From positions 1-47,051 of the forward strand of contig JAJFGU010000025.1 of NCBI GenBank assembly GCA_021775955.1: a stretch of 47,051 bases of DNA. Direction: 5' to 3'. Positions 30,866-39,602 of this stretch are shown here, in pieces. The notes beneath the pieces were generated by a model that saw only the letters and a list, made by a program, of their open reading frames with translations, searched no databases and was not told the DNA's origin. The position numbers and the translations under genes were made by a program. Each line of letters starts with the position of its first letter. Within the stretch, counting starts at the first letter, position 1. This DNA is from Alphaproteobacteria bacterium. Its GTDB lineage: Bacteria > Pseudomonadota > Alphaproteobacteria > Micavibrionales > Micavibrionaceae.

Positions 30866-33657
30866 TGGCCACAGCCACGCTTGATTCAATTCTTCGTGCT
30901 CGGACCGGAGATCCGGAGGTGGCTCCGCCTGCGCCTGATGGCGAGGGGGCGGCGCTTGAGCAGAGGCTGGAGCAAGTGCTTGCTGCGCGTCAGCAGGCGC
31001 AGGCTGAAGCCGATGATTTTGGCAACACGCTGGAAGGACTTGCCGGGAATTTTGGTAGTGCGGGCTTGAGAACCATCATCAAGGGCGCTGGACTGCCCGC
31101 AAGAGCATTCAACGCCATGGCACAAGGCTACGCGGAGATTGCCGGGTCTTTGTCGGACTCTGATATCACCGCGCTGAAGATTCCCCTTGAGGGGGAGGAC
31201 TTGCTGGAGATGGCTAATGCTGTTGGCCTCGCCGAAGAGCCAAAACGCGACACGTTCGCGCTTAGGACGGCCGAAAAAGCGGGTGAGTTTGCAACCATTG
31301 GTGGTCTCACCCTGCTGGGGCTGGGGCCGGCGGCTGGGAGAGGAAAGCTCCCCACGCTAGTTGAGCCGGGTAAATTTGAACGCACCAGACAGCTTGGCCG
31401 CAACATACGTGAAAGCGCGGTGGCCCCCGTCAGAGAGGCCCCGGGCCAGGCATTTCTGGCTGAGACATCTGCTTCGCTTGGTGGCGCAGCCGCCTCGGAG
31501 GGCGCGAGTCAACTGGGGCTGGACGATCCAGCCTCCCAGACGCTGGCGACATTGGCTGGGGCTGTGGTTTCTTCTGCACTTACGCCGCAGGCAAGCCTGG
31601 TCAAGCTCGGGCAAGTTCTGAATAAGCCTGTTGGTGAGGCGGCGAAGCAAGGTCTCGGTCTTGCCAAAGACGCGGGCAGTTTTCTTGCCACGGGCGGGCA
31701 GTCACAGGCCGAGAAGAACGTCGCCAGAATCGTGCAGGCCAATGCGACGAACAAAGAAACGGCGCTGAAAAACCTGGGCGCGGTTCAGCGCGAGCCTAGC
31801 GAACTGATCAGGGGCGGCCTGGAGGCCCCTGAGACCGGCGCACAAGCGGCTCAGGACTTTGGCCTACTTACGCTGGAGCGTACTGCTGCCCGGTCCACCA
31901 TGGAAGACGCTCCGCGCCTCGGATCGAGGCTCAAGGAGCAGCAAGAGCTTGCTCCGCAGGCAGCCCGAGAGGCGACTCAGACCGCTACACTTGGTCGTGC
32001 TACACCGACGGATGCAGGCGTCCCGCAGGAGATATTCCAAGCGCGGAGGACGAAGGTGCTCGGCGAGCTGGAGGGTCGCGCAAGACAGGCCATTGATAAC
32101 GTCAAGGAGCGCGTGAGCGGCATTTTCGCACGCACGGCGGACATCGAGGATTCCTCCAGGGTGATGCGCGAAGAGCTTGGCGGGACGCTAAAGGCCATGC
32201 GTGCTCAGGAATCTGTCGTTCACGGCAGGATTGATCGAGACCTTCCGATGTCTACGAGCGAGACCAAGGCAGAGCTGGGGCGGATTTTAAGTCCGGCCAG
32301 TGAACTGGAGAAGGCCGGCAAGGTTCCCGGGCGCTTCGTGAAATTCATCGGCAAGCTGAATCCCGCTGACGATGCCGGGAAGTTGCTCGAACTAAGAAGC
32401 GAAATTCTGGCGGAAATCAGGGACATCAACCCCGCGAAGAAAGGGGGGCGTGCTCTTATCCGCAACCTGACTCGATTGCAGAAAGCCATTCTTAAGGATG
32501 TGGGCGTTACCAGAGACGCACTCTCCGGCGCAAACCCGAACAGTAAGCAGGCTCAGTTGATTGAGGATGCGCTGTCTTTCTCCACCAAGCTGAACGATAT
32601 GTTCACTCGCGGGCCGATAGGCAAGGTGCTCGGGTATCAGGGCGGCGAGCAGAAGGTTGCTGACATCCTGACGTTGGATAAGTTATTCCGTCCCGGGCGG
32701 GAGGGTGGTGTTGCGGCAGATCAAGTCGTGAAGGTGCTCGAACAAGCCAAGCTCATGGGGGGTCCGAATGTCACCAGTAATCTCAGAAAGTCGGCGCGGG
32801 ACTTCATGGAAAGGCAGTTCCATGCCTTTGCTGTGGATGATAGCGGTGCTGTTGTGGCTGACAAGGCCAACATGTTCTTGAGGAGGTACGGCAGTTTCCT
32901 GGAGCGGTTCCCGCAGCTCAAGCAGGAGATGGGCGATCTGGAGTCCATGCAGCGCCTTGCTGACAAGGCCGGGGATAAGTTCACGCGAATGAGCAAGCTC
33001 GAACGTGAGCAGTCCGCTGCCGCCGTGTTCATCAAGCATGGGCCTGTAGATGCCATGGCCAAGGTGATGCGTACAGCCAAGCCGTGGGAGTCGATGCAGG
33101 CCCTGCTGAGAGAGGCCGGAAGAGACAAGAGCGGCGATGCCGTCAGGGGCCTGAAGTCTTCCTTCCTCGAATACATGATGCCGGCCATTAAAACGCCGCT
33201 GTCATTCGAGAAGTTCCTCTCAGCTCCGAAGGTTAAGCGTGTGATGTCACAGCTTTACACGCCAGATGAGATTAAGCGGATCGGAAACATCAAAAACGAG
33301 CTGGGCCGGATTAAGGCCAGTGAGCGCTCAGCTCTGGCTGGTGGCTCTGACACCGCACAGAACATCAATTACGCCACCTTGCTCGTAGCCCGCGTGATTG
33401 GCGCTAGGGTGGGCGCTGGCTTTGGCACCATTCAGAGCGCCGGTCTCGGCGCAAGCGCAGGCAAAGCTATCGTCACTAGGCTGAACAAGGGGCAGACAGA
33501 GAGGCTTCTCATGGAGGTGATAATGAACCCGGCCATGATGGAGCGGTTCCTGAAGATGAAGGTCGGCAAGGAGACGCCGGAACAGATTCGTGCGCTCCGC
33601 AGCTTCGTGTTCGCCGCAGGCTTCGATGATGCCGCTGTCGAGGGTGTAGAGCCTTAG
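30865..33657 (+). CDS. Very large internal virion protein candidate
   Basis: At 930 residues this is the longest gene of the window. It is mostly helical with a possibly membrane-active stretch at ~135-160 (TIGGLTLLGLGPAAGRG). Hydrophobic Gly/Ala-rich stretches occur near 205-235 and near 860-885 (ARVGAGFGTIQSAGLGASAG), resembling pore-forming regions of podovirus ejection proteins. No transglycosylase motif was found. It ends the rightward structural operon, and its stop overlaps the convergent leftward gene by 4 bp. Confidence 0.6.
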   Translation: MATATLDSILRARTGDPEVAPPAPDGEGAALEQRLEQVLAARQQAQAEADDFGNTLEGLAGNFGSAGLRTIIKGAGLPARAFNAMAQGYAEIAGSLSDSDITALKIPLEGEDLLEMANAVGLAEEPKRDTFALRTAEKAGEFATIGGLTLLGLGPAAGRGKLPTLVEPGKFERTRQLGRNIRESAVAPVREAPGQAFLAETSASLGGAAASEGASQLGLDDPASQTLATLAGAVVSSALTPQASLVKLGQVLNKPVGEAAKQGLGLAKDAGSFLATGGQSQAEKNVARIVQANATNKETALKNLGAVQREPSELIRGGLEAPETGAQAAQDFGLLTLERTAARSTMEDAPRLGSRLKEQQELAPQAAREATQTATLGRATPTDAGVPQEIFQARRTKVLGELEGRARQAIDNVKERVSGIFARTADIEDSSRVMREELGGTLKAMRAQESVVHGRIDRDLPMSTSETKAELGRILSPASELEKAGKVPGRFVKFIGKLNPADDAGKLLELRSEILAEIRDINPAKKGGRALIRNLTRLQKAILKDVGVTRDALSGANPNSKQAQLIEDALSFSTKLNDMFTRGPIGKVLGYQGGEQKVADILTLDKLFRPGREGGVAADQVVKVLEQAKLMGGPNVTSNLRKSARDFMERQFHAFAVDDSGAVVADKANMFLRRYGSFLERFPQLKQEMGDLESMQRLADKAGDKFTRMSKLEREQSAAAVFIKHGPVDAMAKVMRTAKPWESMQALLREAGRDKSGDAVRGLKSSFLEYMMPAIKTPLSFEKFLSAPKVKRVMSQLYTPDEIKRIGNIKNELGRIKASERSALAGGSDTAQNINYATLLVARVIGARVGAGFGTIQSAGLGASAGKAIVTRLNKGQTERLLMEVIMNPAMMERFLKMKVGKETPEQIRALRSFVFAAGFDDAAVEGVEP

Positions 33658-33836
33658 CGTTCCCCAAAATCCACAACGAACTTTACGTCGTCCACGTCCT
33701 CAACCTCTCCTCCATTAGCGCGGACTACAAAGTACCCGGCGTCTTCACCGGCTTGGTGTACATGGCTTATCTTTTCGTGAGCCGCCTTGCTTAAAGCGGC
33801 TCTGATTTCGCTATCTGTCAGCGTTACTAGCATCAT
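33654..33836 (-). CDS. Small hypothetical protein, 60 aa
   Basis: The last gene of the leftward recombination operon, convergent with and overlapping the structural operon by 4 bp. Upstream AGGAGATAG provides the ribosome-binding site. The protein is acidic, with an amphipathic helix (SEIRAALSKAAHEKI) and a beta-rich acidic tail. No family is recognised. No terminator hairpin was found between the convergent operons. Confidence 0.6.
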   Translation of the reverse strand: MMLVTLTDSEIRAALSKAAHEKISHVHQAGEDAGYFVVRANGGEVEDVDDVKFVVDFGER

Positions 33837-33863
33837 CTATCTCCTGTTAATCCTCATCGCCCA

Positions 33864-34274
33864 TCAAAAAGGGGGCTCCCCGCTGTCGAACCTCGCCTGC
33901 GCCGGAGCCTTGGGCTTTGCTTGTGGCGCGTTTTCGGTTGACCTGCTGTCGAGCATTTCCATGTCTCGCGCCACGATCTCAGTGGTGTAGCGGTCGTTCC
34001 CTTCCTTGTCCTCCCACTTGCGGGTCTGAAGTCTGCCCTCGATAAAAACCTGAGAGCCTTTGTGCAGGTACTCGCCCATAATTTCAGCCACGCGCCCGAA
34101 GGCGACAACCCTGTGCCACTCCGTTTTCTCCTGTTTCTCGCCGCTGCTCTTGTCCTTCCACGATTCCGACGTGGCGACTGAGATGTTCGTTACGGCCCCT
34201 CCGCTGGGGAGGTACTTAACCTCTGGCTCTTGGCCAAGCCGGCCAATGATAATTGCTTTATTCACTCCACTCAT
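33864..34274 (-). CDS. ssb: Single-stranded DNA-binding protein
   Basis: In this 136-residue protein, residues 1-105 form a classic OB fold: [20 protein letters not shown], then [31 protein letters not shown] and [21 protein letters not shown] short Pro/Ala/Gln linker follows and the tail ends SGEPPF, close to the acidic DDIPF tip that recruits partners, but less acidic. It protects replication and recombination intermediates and fits with the RecT and nuclease genes upstream. Confidence 0.92.
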   Translation of the reverse strand: MSGVNKAIIIGRLGQEPEVKYLPSGGAVTNISVATSESWKDKSSGEKQEKTEWHRVVAFGRVAEIMGEYLHKGSQVFIEGRLQTRKWEDKEGNDRYTTEIVARDMEMLDSRSTENAPQAKPKAPAQARFDSGEPPF

Positions 34275-34277
34275 CTG

Positions 34278-34715
34278 CTACTCCTCGTGTGTAAGAGACT
34301 TAAACCCGCCCTTCTCAAGCGATTGGTATACGGTTTGCCCGTTTTGGTCTTGTGCGTATGGCAAGAACACTTCTGTAAGCTCAGCCATTTCCGCATCCAC
34401 TATCGCAAGCTGGGCCTCGATCCAGTCCTTCAGTATTCGCCATGCCACCCGCGCCGCCTGTTCGTTGGTCTTGAGCCGTTTTGGCACTTTGTTGTCGGCC
34501 TTCAGCGCACGAAACACCCCTTGAGTGTTTGCAGGCAACCGAAAGAAAACGATCCCGTGGGGGGTCATAATGCGGAAGGACATCGAGATCATTACAGCAT
34601 CATCGTCATATTCAGAGAGAACAGCTTGAGCCTTTGCTAAGGCTAGCTTCCTCTGGATTTCGGCAGCGGTTTTCTCCGTGCTGATCCTCGTGGTGTAATT
34701 CAGTATTGCCATCAC
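34278..34715 (-). CDS. Hypothetical phage protein, 145 aa
   Basis: It sits between the ATPase and SSB genes, with ATGA overlap upstream. The mixed sequence has TPHGIVFFRLPANTQGVF near residue 51 and VAWRILKDWIEAQLAIVDAE near 92, looking like a small alpha/beta domain with a helical arm. Similar proteins of phages lie beside recombination genes, and the function is unknown. Either of the first two Met codons could start it. Confidence 0.6.
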   Translation of the reverse strand: MMAILNYTTRISTEKTAAEIQRKLALAKAQAVLSEYDDDAVMISMSFRIMTPHGIVFFRLPANTQGVFRALKADNKVPKRLKTNEQAARVAWRILKDWIEAQLAIVDAEMAELTEVFLPYAQDQNGQTVYQSLEKGGFKSLTHEE

Positions 34716-35944
34716 TCATCCTCCAGCCACACCGTAGTCAATCCGTCAGCCGCGAAGGGCTTTTTCAGAGTCGCAAACAGGATGGACTGCAAGCCGTTCT
34801 CAGCCATCTCCAGCGCCCACTCCAGCAGCTCGCCGCGTGACGAGACATCCAGCACGTCTACCCGGTCTAGCATAATCAGGTCCAGGCCCGATCTAGTAGC
34901 AATGGCTTCTGCGAGAACAGCATCTGCTCGCCACTGCTCCGATTCACTGCAAAGGGCGTAATCCCGGCCACCGATAGCAATGTCGAGATCGCTATCGACC
35001 TGCACCGGAGCCCATGTAGAGGGACCGCATGATGCCAGAAGGCTGTTGAAGGGGCCTAGCGTGGTCCCCAGCAACTCAGAGGGTATTCCGGTCGGGGATA
35101 GGGCCGCTTGTAGCAAGCACCAGCCCTCCACGTCCCTGTGGGCCGCCTGAGCCCGCTCCGCCAGCTTTGCCGTACTGTTAGTCCATGCTGTGGTGGTTGC
35201 CTCATCCGCAACCTTGAGCCCCGCCTCGTCGAACGAAAGAGCGGTCCCGCATTCCGGGCAGCTCAGCTCGGCATGATTGTTTGCAATCGCTATGGCGGCA
35301 GATTCCAGCGCCTGCTCTTGCTTGTTTTTCTGGGGCTCCCACGTCTCCGCCTTCTTTGAGCCGTAGCCTTCCCCAGTAATGCCTTTCCACACGGCACGTG
35401 CTGACTTGGCCTGCTGCTCGGCTTCACGCTCAGCCACCTCGAAGCCACCACGGAACAAGGGCATGAGCTGCTTAATCTTCTCCGTGTCTCCGCCACGTGC
35501 TGTCAGCAGCGGGGCAATGTCATCCTTGTTGGCGCTCACCCCCATTAGGTCGAACAGGAAGGACTTTCTGCGGCCCTCCTTCTGTGCTGCAAAGCGATGT
35601 GGCTCGAGAACGAAGCGCAATGGGTCAATCTCGTCCGTGCAGACTAGGCCATCAGGCGGGATATCATCACTGATAGTCACGGTGCGCCCACGGTTCTCGC
35701 CGGCCTCATCGGCCCATAGCGCGGACAGGGTTGCGGTGTCATGCCCGTCCGCGATCATCTTTCCGTAGTCGCCCTTGAGTTTTACCCGTGCAGGCTCTCC
35801 AGTGAGCAGCATGCGTATCGCCTGCTGGATGGATGTTTTGCCGGTAAAGTTGTTCCCACAGAACAGGGTGACGGGGCCGATGGGGGTTGGCCCGATGGCA
35901 TCAACTCCCAGGAAATGCGTGACGGTGAGTTCTGACAGCTTCAC
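34712..35944 (-). CDS. SbcC/RecF-like ATPase with zinc-hook CxxC
   Basis: A 410-residue protein beginning MKLSELTVTHFLGVD with Walker A GNNFTGKTS at 30-38, as in Rad50/SbcC/RecF ATPases that start with a strand leading to G-x-N-x-x-G-K-T/S. A CPEC at 229-232 lies in the middle of a helical arm, as in a Rad50 zinc hook, although the arms are short. A degenerate signature (SESEQWRADAVL) and Walker B LDLIMLDRVDVLD near 354-366 follow, with Arg where Glu is usual. It overlaps the recT gene by 4 bp. No SbcD-like nuclease is adjacent. Confidence 0.7.
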   Translation of the reverse strand: MKLSELTVTHFLGVDAIGPTPIGPVTLFCGNNFTGKTSIQQAIRMLLTGEPARVKLKGDYGKMIADGHDTATLSALWADEAGENRGRTVTISDDIPPDGLVCTDEIDPLRFVLEPHRFAAQKEGRRKSFLFDLMGVSANKDDIAPLLTARGGDTEKIKQLMPLFRGGFEVAEREAEQQAKSARAVWKGITGEGYGSKKAETWEPQKNKQEQALESAAIAIANNHAELSCPECGTALSFDEAGLKVADEATTTAWTNSTAKLAERAQAAHRDVEGWCLLQAALSPTGIPSELLGTTLGPFNSLLASCGPSTWAPVQVDSDLDIAIGGRDYALCSESEQWRADAVLAEAIATRSGLDLIMLDRVDVLDVSSRGELLEWALEMAENGLQSILFATLKKPFAADGLTTVWLEDE

Positions 35945-37017
35945 TCGACCTCTCCTGCCCCCATGCGGGTTCGGGCATCTTCGATCCGTAGCTTGGCAAT
36001 ACGCTGCGCGGTCTGATTCAGCTCGGGCACCATGTTTTCGGCATCATCCAGCCCGGTAAGGTCGCCATTGGTCTCTGCGTCACCGATAGCTTTGAGTACC
36101 TCTTTGATGGTGATGACGGCATCATCAGGGGCGTTCGCCTCACTATCGGCTACGTTCGCAGCAGGCTCATCTGGCTCTTTTGCCGGTGGTGCCTTCTTTG
36201 CCGCCACCTTTTTCTTCGGGGCGGCACGCTTTTTCTCTACCGGGGCGGGCTCCTGAAAGGTAATCTGCTCGTCATCCGCCAGCTCCCCCTCCAGAACGGC
36301 AGCGTTGTGCTGGCTTACCCCGGCATCCACAAGATCGTCCATCTGCACCGCACGCCTTACCTCTACGCTGCGCGGCAGGAACTTGCATAGCTGACGGCTC
36401 ACGGTTTTCTTGCCCATGGCGTCATAGTCCGTTACCCACGGGCCACTGTCCTTGCTGCGACTCCGCGCCCGATGCGTGTCTACATCCGCCTTGGACATCA
36501 CCTCGAACTGGGTCCACACTTTATCCGTGCTCTCGGCAATCGCATAGAAATGCGTTGAGGCACCACGTACCTGGCCTGGTTTGTGTACCAGCTTTGCGGA
36601 AGTGCCAAACTCGTACTCGAAGGAATCCCCCTCCTTGACCGCATGCGCCTCGAAGCGACCGATGACCCCACTCCTGCGGGCTAGGTCGATAAGCCCCCGG
36701 TAGTCGGGCATACACTGCACTTCATTGACACGCCTTTTGGAGTTCCAGAATGGCACCAGATAGGCGTCAATCCCGGGCTCCATGCCCAACTGCGAGCACT
36801 GGATGATAGCCCCGAAAAGCGAGATGGGGTCGGCATCCCCCAGCTTGGGGTTCTTGCGTACCTCGGTCATGGCCAAACGGGCCACCCTGTCCGGCGTCAT
36901 GTGTCGTGGCAGCGCCGCCGCAATCTGGTCCTTGTAGGCCAGCAGCATCTGATTGATGGTGCGCGGCTTGTTTGTGGCAAGCGCTTTGTCTTTCATGTCC
37001 GTGATGTCTTTTGGCAT
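35941..37017 (-). CDS. recT: RecT-family single-strand annealing protein
   Basis: In this 358-residue protein, residues ~20-230 carry RecT features: INQMLLAYKDQIAAALPRHM, then LARLAMTEVRKNPKL-like text, SLFGAIIQCSQLGMEPG, QCMPDYRGLIDLARRSG, and KKTVSRQLCKFLPRS. The C-terminal third is longer than in typical RecT (~270 residues) and includes a Lys/Ala/Pro-rich linker (KKRAAPKKKVAAKKAPPAK) that may add DNA affinity. It pairs homologous strands and needs a partner nuclease, plausibly the one at 37726. Its stop overlaps the ATPase start. Confidence 0.9.
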   Translation of the reverse strand: MPKDITDMKDKALATNKPRTINQMLLAYKDQIAAALPRHMTPDRVARLAMTEVRKNPKLGDADPISLFGAIIQCSQLGMEPGIDAYLVPFWNSKRRVNEVQCMPDYRGLIDLARRSGVIGRFEAHAVKEGDSFEYEFGTSAKLVHKPGQVRGASTHFYAIAESTDKVWTQFEVMSKADVDTHRARSRSKDSGPWVTDYDAMGKKTVSRQLCKFLPRSVEVRRAVQMDDLVDAGVSQHNAAVLEGELADDEQITFQEPAPVEKKRAAPKKKVAAKKAPPAKEPDEPAANVADSEANAPDDAVITIKEVLKAIGDAETNGDLTGLDDAENMVPELNQTAQRIAKLRIEDARTRMGAGEVE

Positions 37018-37196
37018 TATTTTCTCCGGTCGTTGTCTAGGTTCATTTCCTCTGCGACCACCTCGGCTATCAGTGCCTTGCAGTCGCCCTCATTGATCTT
37101 CTCTCCGTTGGCCATCTGGCGCACAAGAGAGATTGCGTTTTCACGTATCTCGTCTGGCTCTGGCTCGCAGGTTATGGTTGTTGTGCCATGCGTCAA
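37017..37196 (-). CDS. Small acidic hypothetical protein, 59 aa
   Basis: TTG 37196 is preferred because GGGAGGGG ends about five bases upstream; GTG 37202 lies too close to that site, and 37298 would overlap the previous gene by 62 bp. The product is acidic and helical (EPDEIRENAISLVRQMANGE). It overlaps recT by one base. Function unknown; a recombination accessory by position. Confidence 0.5.
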   Translation of the reverse strand: MTHGTTTITCEPEPDEIRENAISLVRQMANGEKINEGDCKALIAEVVAEEMNLDNDRRK

Positions 37197-37236
37197 CGGC
37201 ACCCCTCCCACGAACGACGAGTGGGGTGCGCCCACG

Positions 37237-37716
37237 TCAGGCCAACAGCCTGGCAGCCGCTTTCTTGACGACCTCGAAGCCCTTGTGTTCCGCCTCAAGT
37301 GCCTTGACGGCCTCGCCGAGAGCCCAAAGAGACAATCGAGCGCCCTTCAGCCTTTCCTTTACCTCATCCATGGGCGTGGCCTTTGAGACGACAGCCTTGA
37401 CGGCGGCGCTGATGGCAGCATTCGGAACGGCAGGTTTGAGCACTTTCCGCTTCCTGCTAGGCGGGTGTGGCGTGATCGCCCGTGTCTCCAGTCGCCGGTA
37501 AAGCAGCGAGCCATTTCGGCCATTTGGATCTCTCCGAGACACGATCCAGCTCTTCATTCTGAGATGGGTCAAGTGGCCGGAGGCTACGTGTATTTCGAGG
37601 CCGAGCTGCACGGCTAATGTTCTGGATGTGTATTCCAGGCTCGGGTCCATATAATTCAGCACCCCCTCCATCTTGGAGCCTGCGCGAATGCCTCTAAAGT
37701 GATTATGTGAGTACAT
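37237..37716 (-). CDS. Putative winged-helix DNA-binding protein
   Basis: A 159-residue protein. Residues 16-80 read KMEGVLNYMDPSLEYTSRTL, AVQLGLEIHVASGHLTHLRM, then SWIVSRRDPNGRNGSLLYRR, in the helix-helix-wing order of small winged-helix regulators. A basic linker and a helical C-terminus rich in Ala, Val and Lys follow, perhaps for dimerisation. It lies between nuclease and RecT, suggesting control of this operon or a structural role in recombination. Confidence 0.55.
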   Translation of the reverse strand: MYSHNHFRGIRAGSKMEGVLNYMDPSLEYTSRTLAVQLGLEIHVASGHLTHLRMKSWIVSRRDPNGRNGSLLYRRLETRAITPHPPSRKRKVLKPAVPNAAISAAVKAVVSKATPMDEVKERLKGARLSLWALGEAVKALEAEHKGFEVVKKAAARLLA

Positions 37717-37725
37717 GGTGCTCCC

Positions 37726-38529
37726 CTATCTTGAGTGGTACAAACAGACCGCCCAGCGCGGGCAGTAATTCGGGTGACAAAGCATTGAGCTGGGGTTCGG
37801 CGGGAATATCCCGCTCTTCAGCATGCCCGCAGCCATCTCTATGAGTCCGGGCTCGTTGGCGGTGCCCAGCAAGCCCGCCCTCGCGTCCGGCACCTGACTG
37901 ACACCCATCGCGGCGGAGTTCGTGGTCTGTAGTCCTATAATCTCGGCAGGGCCTGAGATGGTCTCCCCAAGCGAGTGCTCTGCAAGCAGCTCATAAATTC
38001 CGACCTGGATGTGATGCGCCTTGACCGTGGCCTTGCCTTTGGTCACTGCCCGCTTGCCTGATTTTATGTCAGCAATGGAAATGCCTTCCCCCTCGGCCCT
38101 GATGCGGGAGCGGTCCATCGTGCCGGAAAGCTGGATAGTGATGTCGCCTACCGTGATGTCCAGCGGCTTGGTTGTGATCTCTATCCCCTTGAAAACGTAC
38201 TTCGGGGAGATTTCTGCGCAATATCGGGACACCAGACTGACGCCAATGCGCTCAGCCACACGAGGAGGCAGGTCGCTCTCTACCCGATTCACCTCTTCAG
38301 TGGGGTTGGCCAACTCAGTGACAAAGACGCCTGCGGCCTCATCCACAGTGAGCCCTGCGTGAACCCGGGCGCTTTCGTCGAAAGAGGCTGTGGCGTGATG
38401 GATGGATGTGCCGAGATGGGCAGCGCCTGTGGATGGACGGGTCATGCCCAGCAGGTACTTGCCCTCCCATCGGTGCGCACAGTCGAACAGCTCTGACCAA
38501 CTACTGGCCCTGATTCTGATGGCATCCAT
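37726..38529 (-). CDS. Cas4/RecB-like Fe-S nuclease
   Basis: Start chosen at ATG 38529, overlapping the upstream stop (TGATG) with AAAGGA nearby; 38577 would extend into that gene. The 267 residues have a first Cys at 17, GTSIHH at 40-45, GTMDRSR near 137-142, IADIKSGK at 152-159 (Asp154, Lys156), then QVGIYELL at 175-182. Three further cysteines lie at 251, 256 and 262. That is the PD-(D/E)XK Cas4/AddB layout with a four-Cys iron-sulfur cluster. It probably makes 3' single strands for RecT. Confidence 0.8.
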   Translation of the reverse strand: MDAIRIRASSWSELFDCAHRWEGKYLLGMTRPSTGAAHLGTSIHHATASFDESARVHAGLTVDEAAGVFVTELANPTEEVNRVESDLPPRVAERIGVSLVSRYCAEISPKYVFKGIEITTKPLDITVGDITIQLSGTMDRSRIRAEGEGISIADIKSGKRAVTKGKATVKAHHIQVGIYELLAEHSLGETISGPAEIIGLQTTNSAAMGVSQVPDARAGLLGTANEPGLIEMAAGMLKSGIFPPNPSSMLCHPNYCPRWAVCLYHSR

Positions 38530-38738
38530 CACGATTCCTTTACCAGCTCGTCTTGCGTGGTTCCGCATCTCGCGCATTGGCGGCGTTGTCTTTTGTCCTC
38601 ATAGGGGAATGCTTTGCCTGCGACCTCCTTGCGGTAGAGCGGCCCCACCGGGAAACACAGCCCTTTCTCCGTGTATTGCTCCCACTTGCTCCACTCGTGG
38701 AGCACACAAAGTTGTTTCCACCAGCTAATGAATCTCAT
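38529..38738 (-). CDS. Small zinc-binding protein, 69 aa
   Basis: ATG 38738 with GAGGGG nine bases upstream is preferred to 38804, which would run inside the preceding gene. Sequence MRFISWWKQLCVLHEWSKWE, then RQRRQCARCGTTQ. Cys/His near residue 11-15 and the later CARC probably make one zinc site. This C-x-x-H-x-W-S-x-W followed by R-x-C-x-x-C is a frequent small phage protein type with unknown role. Confidence 0.6.
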   Translation of the reverse strand: MRFISWWKQLCVLHEWSKWEQYTEKGLCFPVGPLYRKEVAGKAFPYEDKRQRRQCARCGTTQDELVKES

Positions 38739-38800
38739 CTTGACAATCCCCTCGTGTGTGGCTGTAATGGGGGTGCGGCAATGGCGTCCCCCCTTTCTCG

Positions 38801-39094
38801 TCATTCCGCGACTTGGCTCCTCGCTCTACCACGGGCGGGGAGTTTTTTTATCTTGGGTAGGGGGCCTCCACAATGGGGGCACTTGCCGAAACCGGAAGCG
38901 ACTCTCAATATTCTGAGCCGGGCCTGTGAAACGGCTTGCTCCGAGATGTTCAGCGCCCGGGCAGCATCACCCTGACCCTCTCGCATCACCAGCACTCTAC
39001 GTGCGGCCTCTACCCCTTTTCCCTCGGCGGCACACGCGGCACACGCGGCATCAAACTCGGCAGAAGTCAGGTAGGTGCAGATTTTTTTAGGCAT
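38801..39094 (-). CDS. TrfB/KorA-like regulator with zinc knuckle
   Basis: A 97-residue protein. Residues 10-65 (LTSAEFDAACAAC, then ARRVLVMREGQGDAARALNI and SEQAVSQARLRIL) match the TrfB/KorA family, where a helix-turn-helix follows the pattern ARxVLVxGxxxxxxAxxLxxSxQAVSxAxxR. KorA represses plasmid replication promoters in IncP plasmids. A short C-terminal part with CPHCGGPLPKIKK may add a zinc knuckle. It lies in the early leftward operon and could repress it or the origin. It overlaps the previous gene by 8 bp. Confidence 0.75.
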   Translation of the reverse strand: MPKKICTYLTSAEFDAACAACAAEGKGVEAARRVLVMREGQGDAARALNISEQAVSQARLRILRVASGFGKCPHCGGPLPKIKKLPARGRARSQVAE

Positions 39095-39281
39095 CGGGCT
39101 CGCTCTCCAGCGCGTCTATCTTTCTTTTCATGCGTTCCAGCTCGGACATGAAGCCAACAGAGATGGCCCGAAGCCTGCGGTAGTCGGTGAGCGATACCGT
39201 GTAATGGGGTTTCACGCTCCCCTTGGAGTAAGCCGTGACCTCGCCAAGCGTTGGGGTAAGGCTGTCTTTGGGGAGCTTCAT
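39087..39281 (-). CDS. Small hypothetical protein, 64 aa
   Basis: ATGA overlap with the preceding gene. It has a short beta N-terminus (HYTVSLTDYRRLRAI) and a helical, possibly coiled-coil C-terminus (SELERMKRKIDALESEPDA). No named family. Its immediate neighbour is the TrfB-like regulator, which may suggest an auxiliary role. Confidence 0.55.
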   Translation of the reverse strand: MKLPKDSLTPTLGEVTAYSKGSVKPHYTVSLTDYRRLRAISVGFMSELERMKRKIDALESEPDA

Positions 39282-39595
39282 GTGCGTGGCCTCATTATTG
39301 CGTTCACCGTGCCGATGGCTATCTCCTTGGGGCCGATGGTTCTCAGGTGCTTAAAGCCCGCGCCGGTTCTCACTATCGACGGTCCTCTGGTCTTTCTCAC
39401 GAACGATCCACTTTCCTTCTTTCTGCGGAACTCTATCCAGCTATTACACACTCGGCAGGTGGTATAAAAATAGTCCACGTAGCGTGGCGTCAGGGTGGAG
39501 AAATCGCACTTGCCATCCTTGCTCTGAAAGCCCCGCGTCTCGCTCCCACAGGTGGGGCACAAGCATTCGTAGTCGATGTAGTCGAACATTCCCAT
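39278..39595 (-). CDS. Zinc-ribbon phage protein, 105 aa
   Basis: Opens MGMFDYIDYECLCPTCGSET, with a later TTCRVCNSWIEF near residue 47. The two CxxC pairs form one zinc ribbon. Proteins beginning M-x-M-F-D-Y-I and containing GFQSKDG are widespread in phages with unknown function. It sits second in the leftward operon. Confidence 0.65.
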   Translation of the reverse strand: MGMFDYIDYECLCPTCGSETRGFQSKDGKCDFSTLTPRYVDYFYTTCRVCNSWIEFRRKKESGSFVRKTRGPSIVRTGAGFKHLRTIGPKEIAIGTVNAIMRPRT

Positions 39596-39602
39596 GGCGG
39601 TC

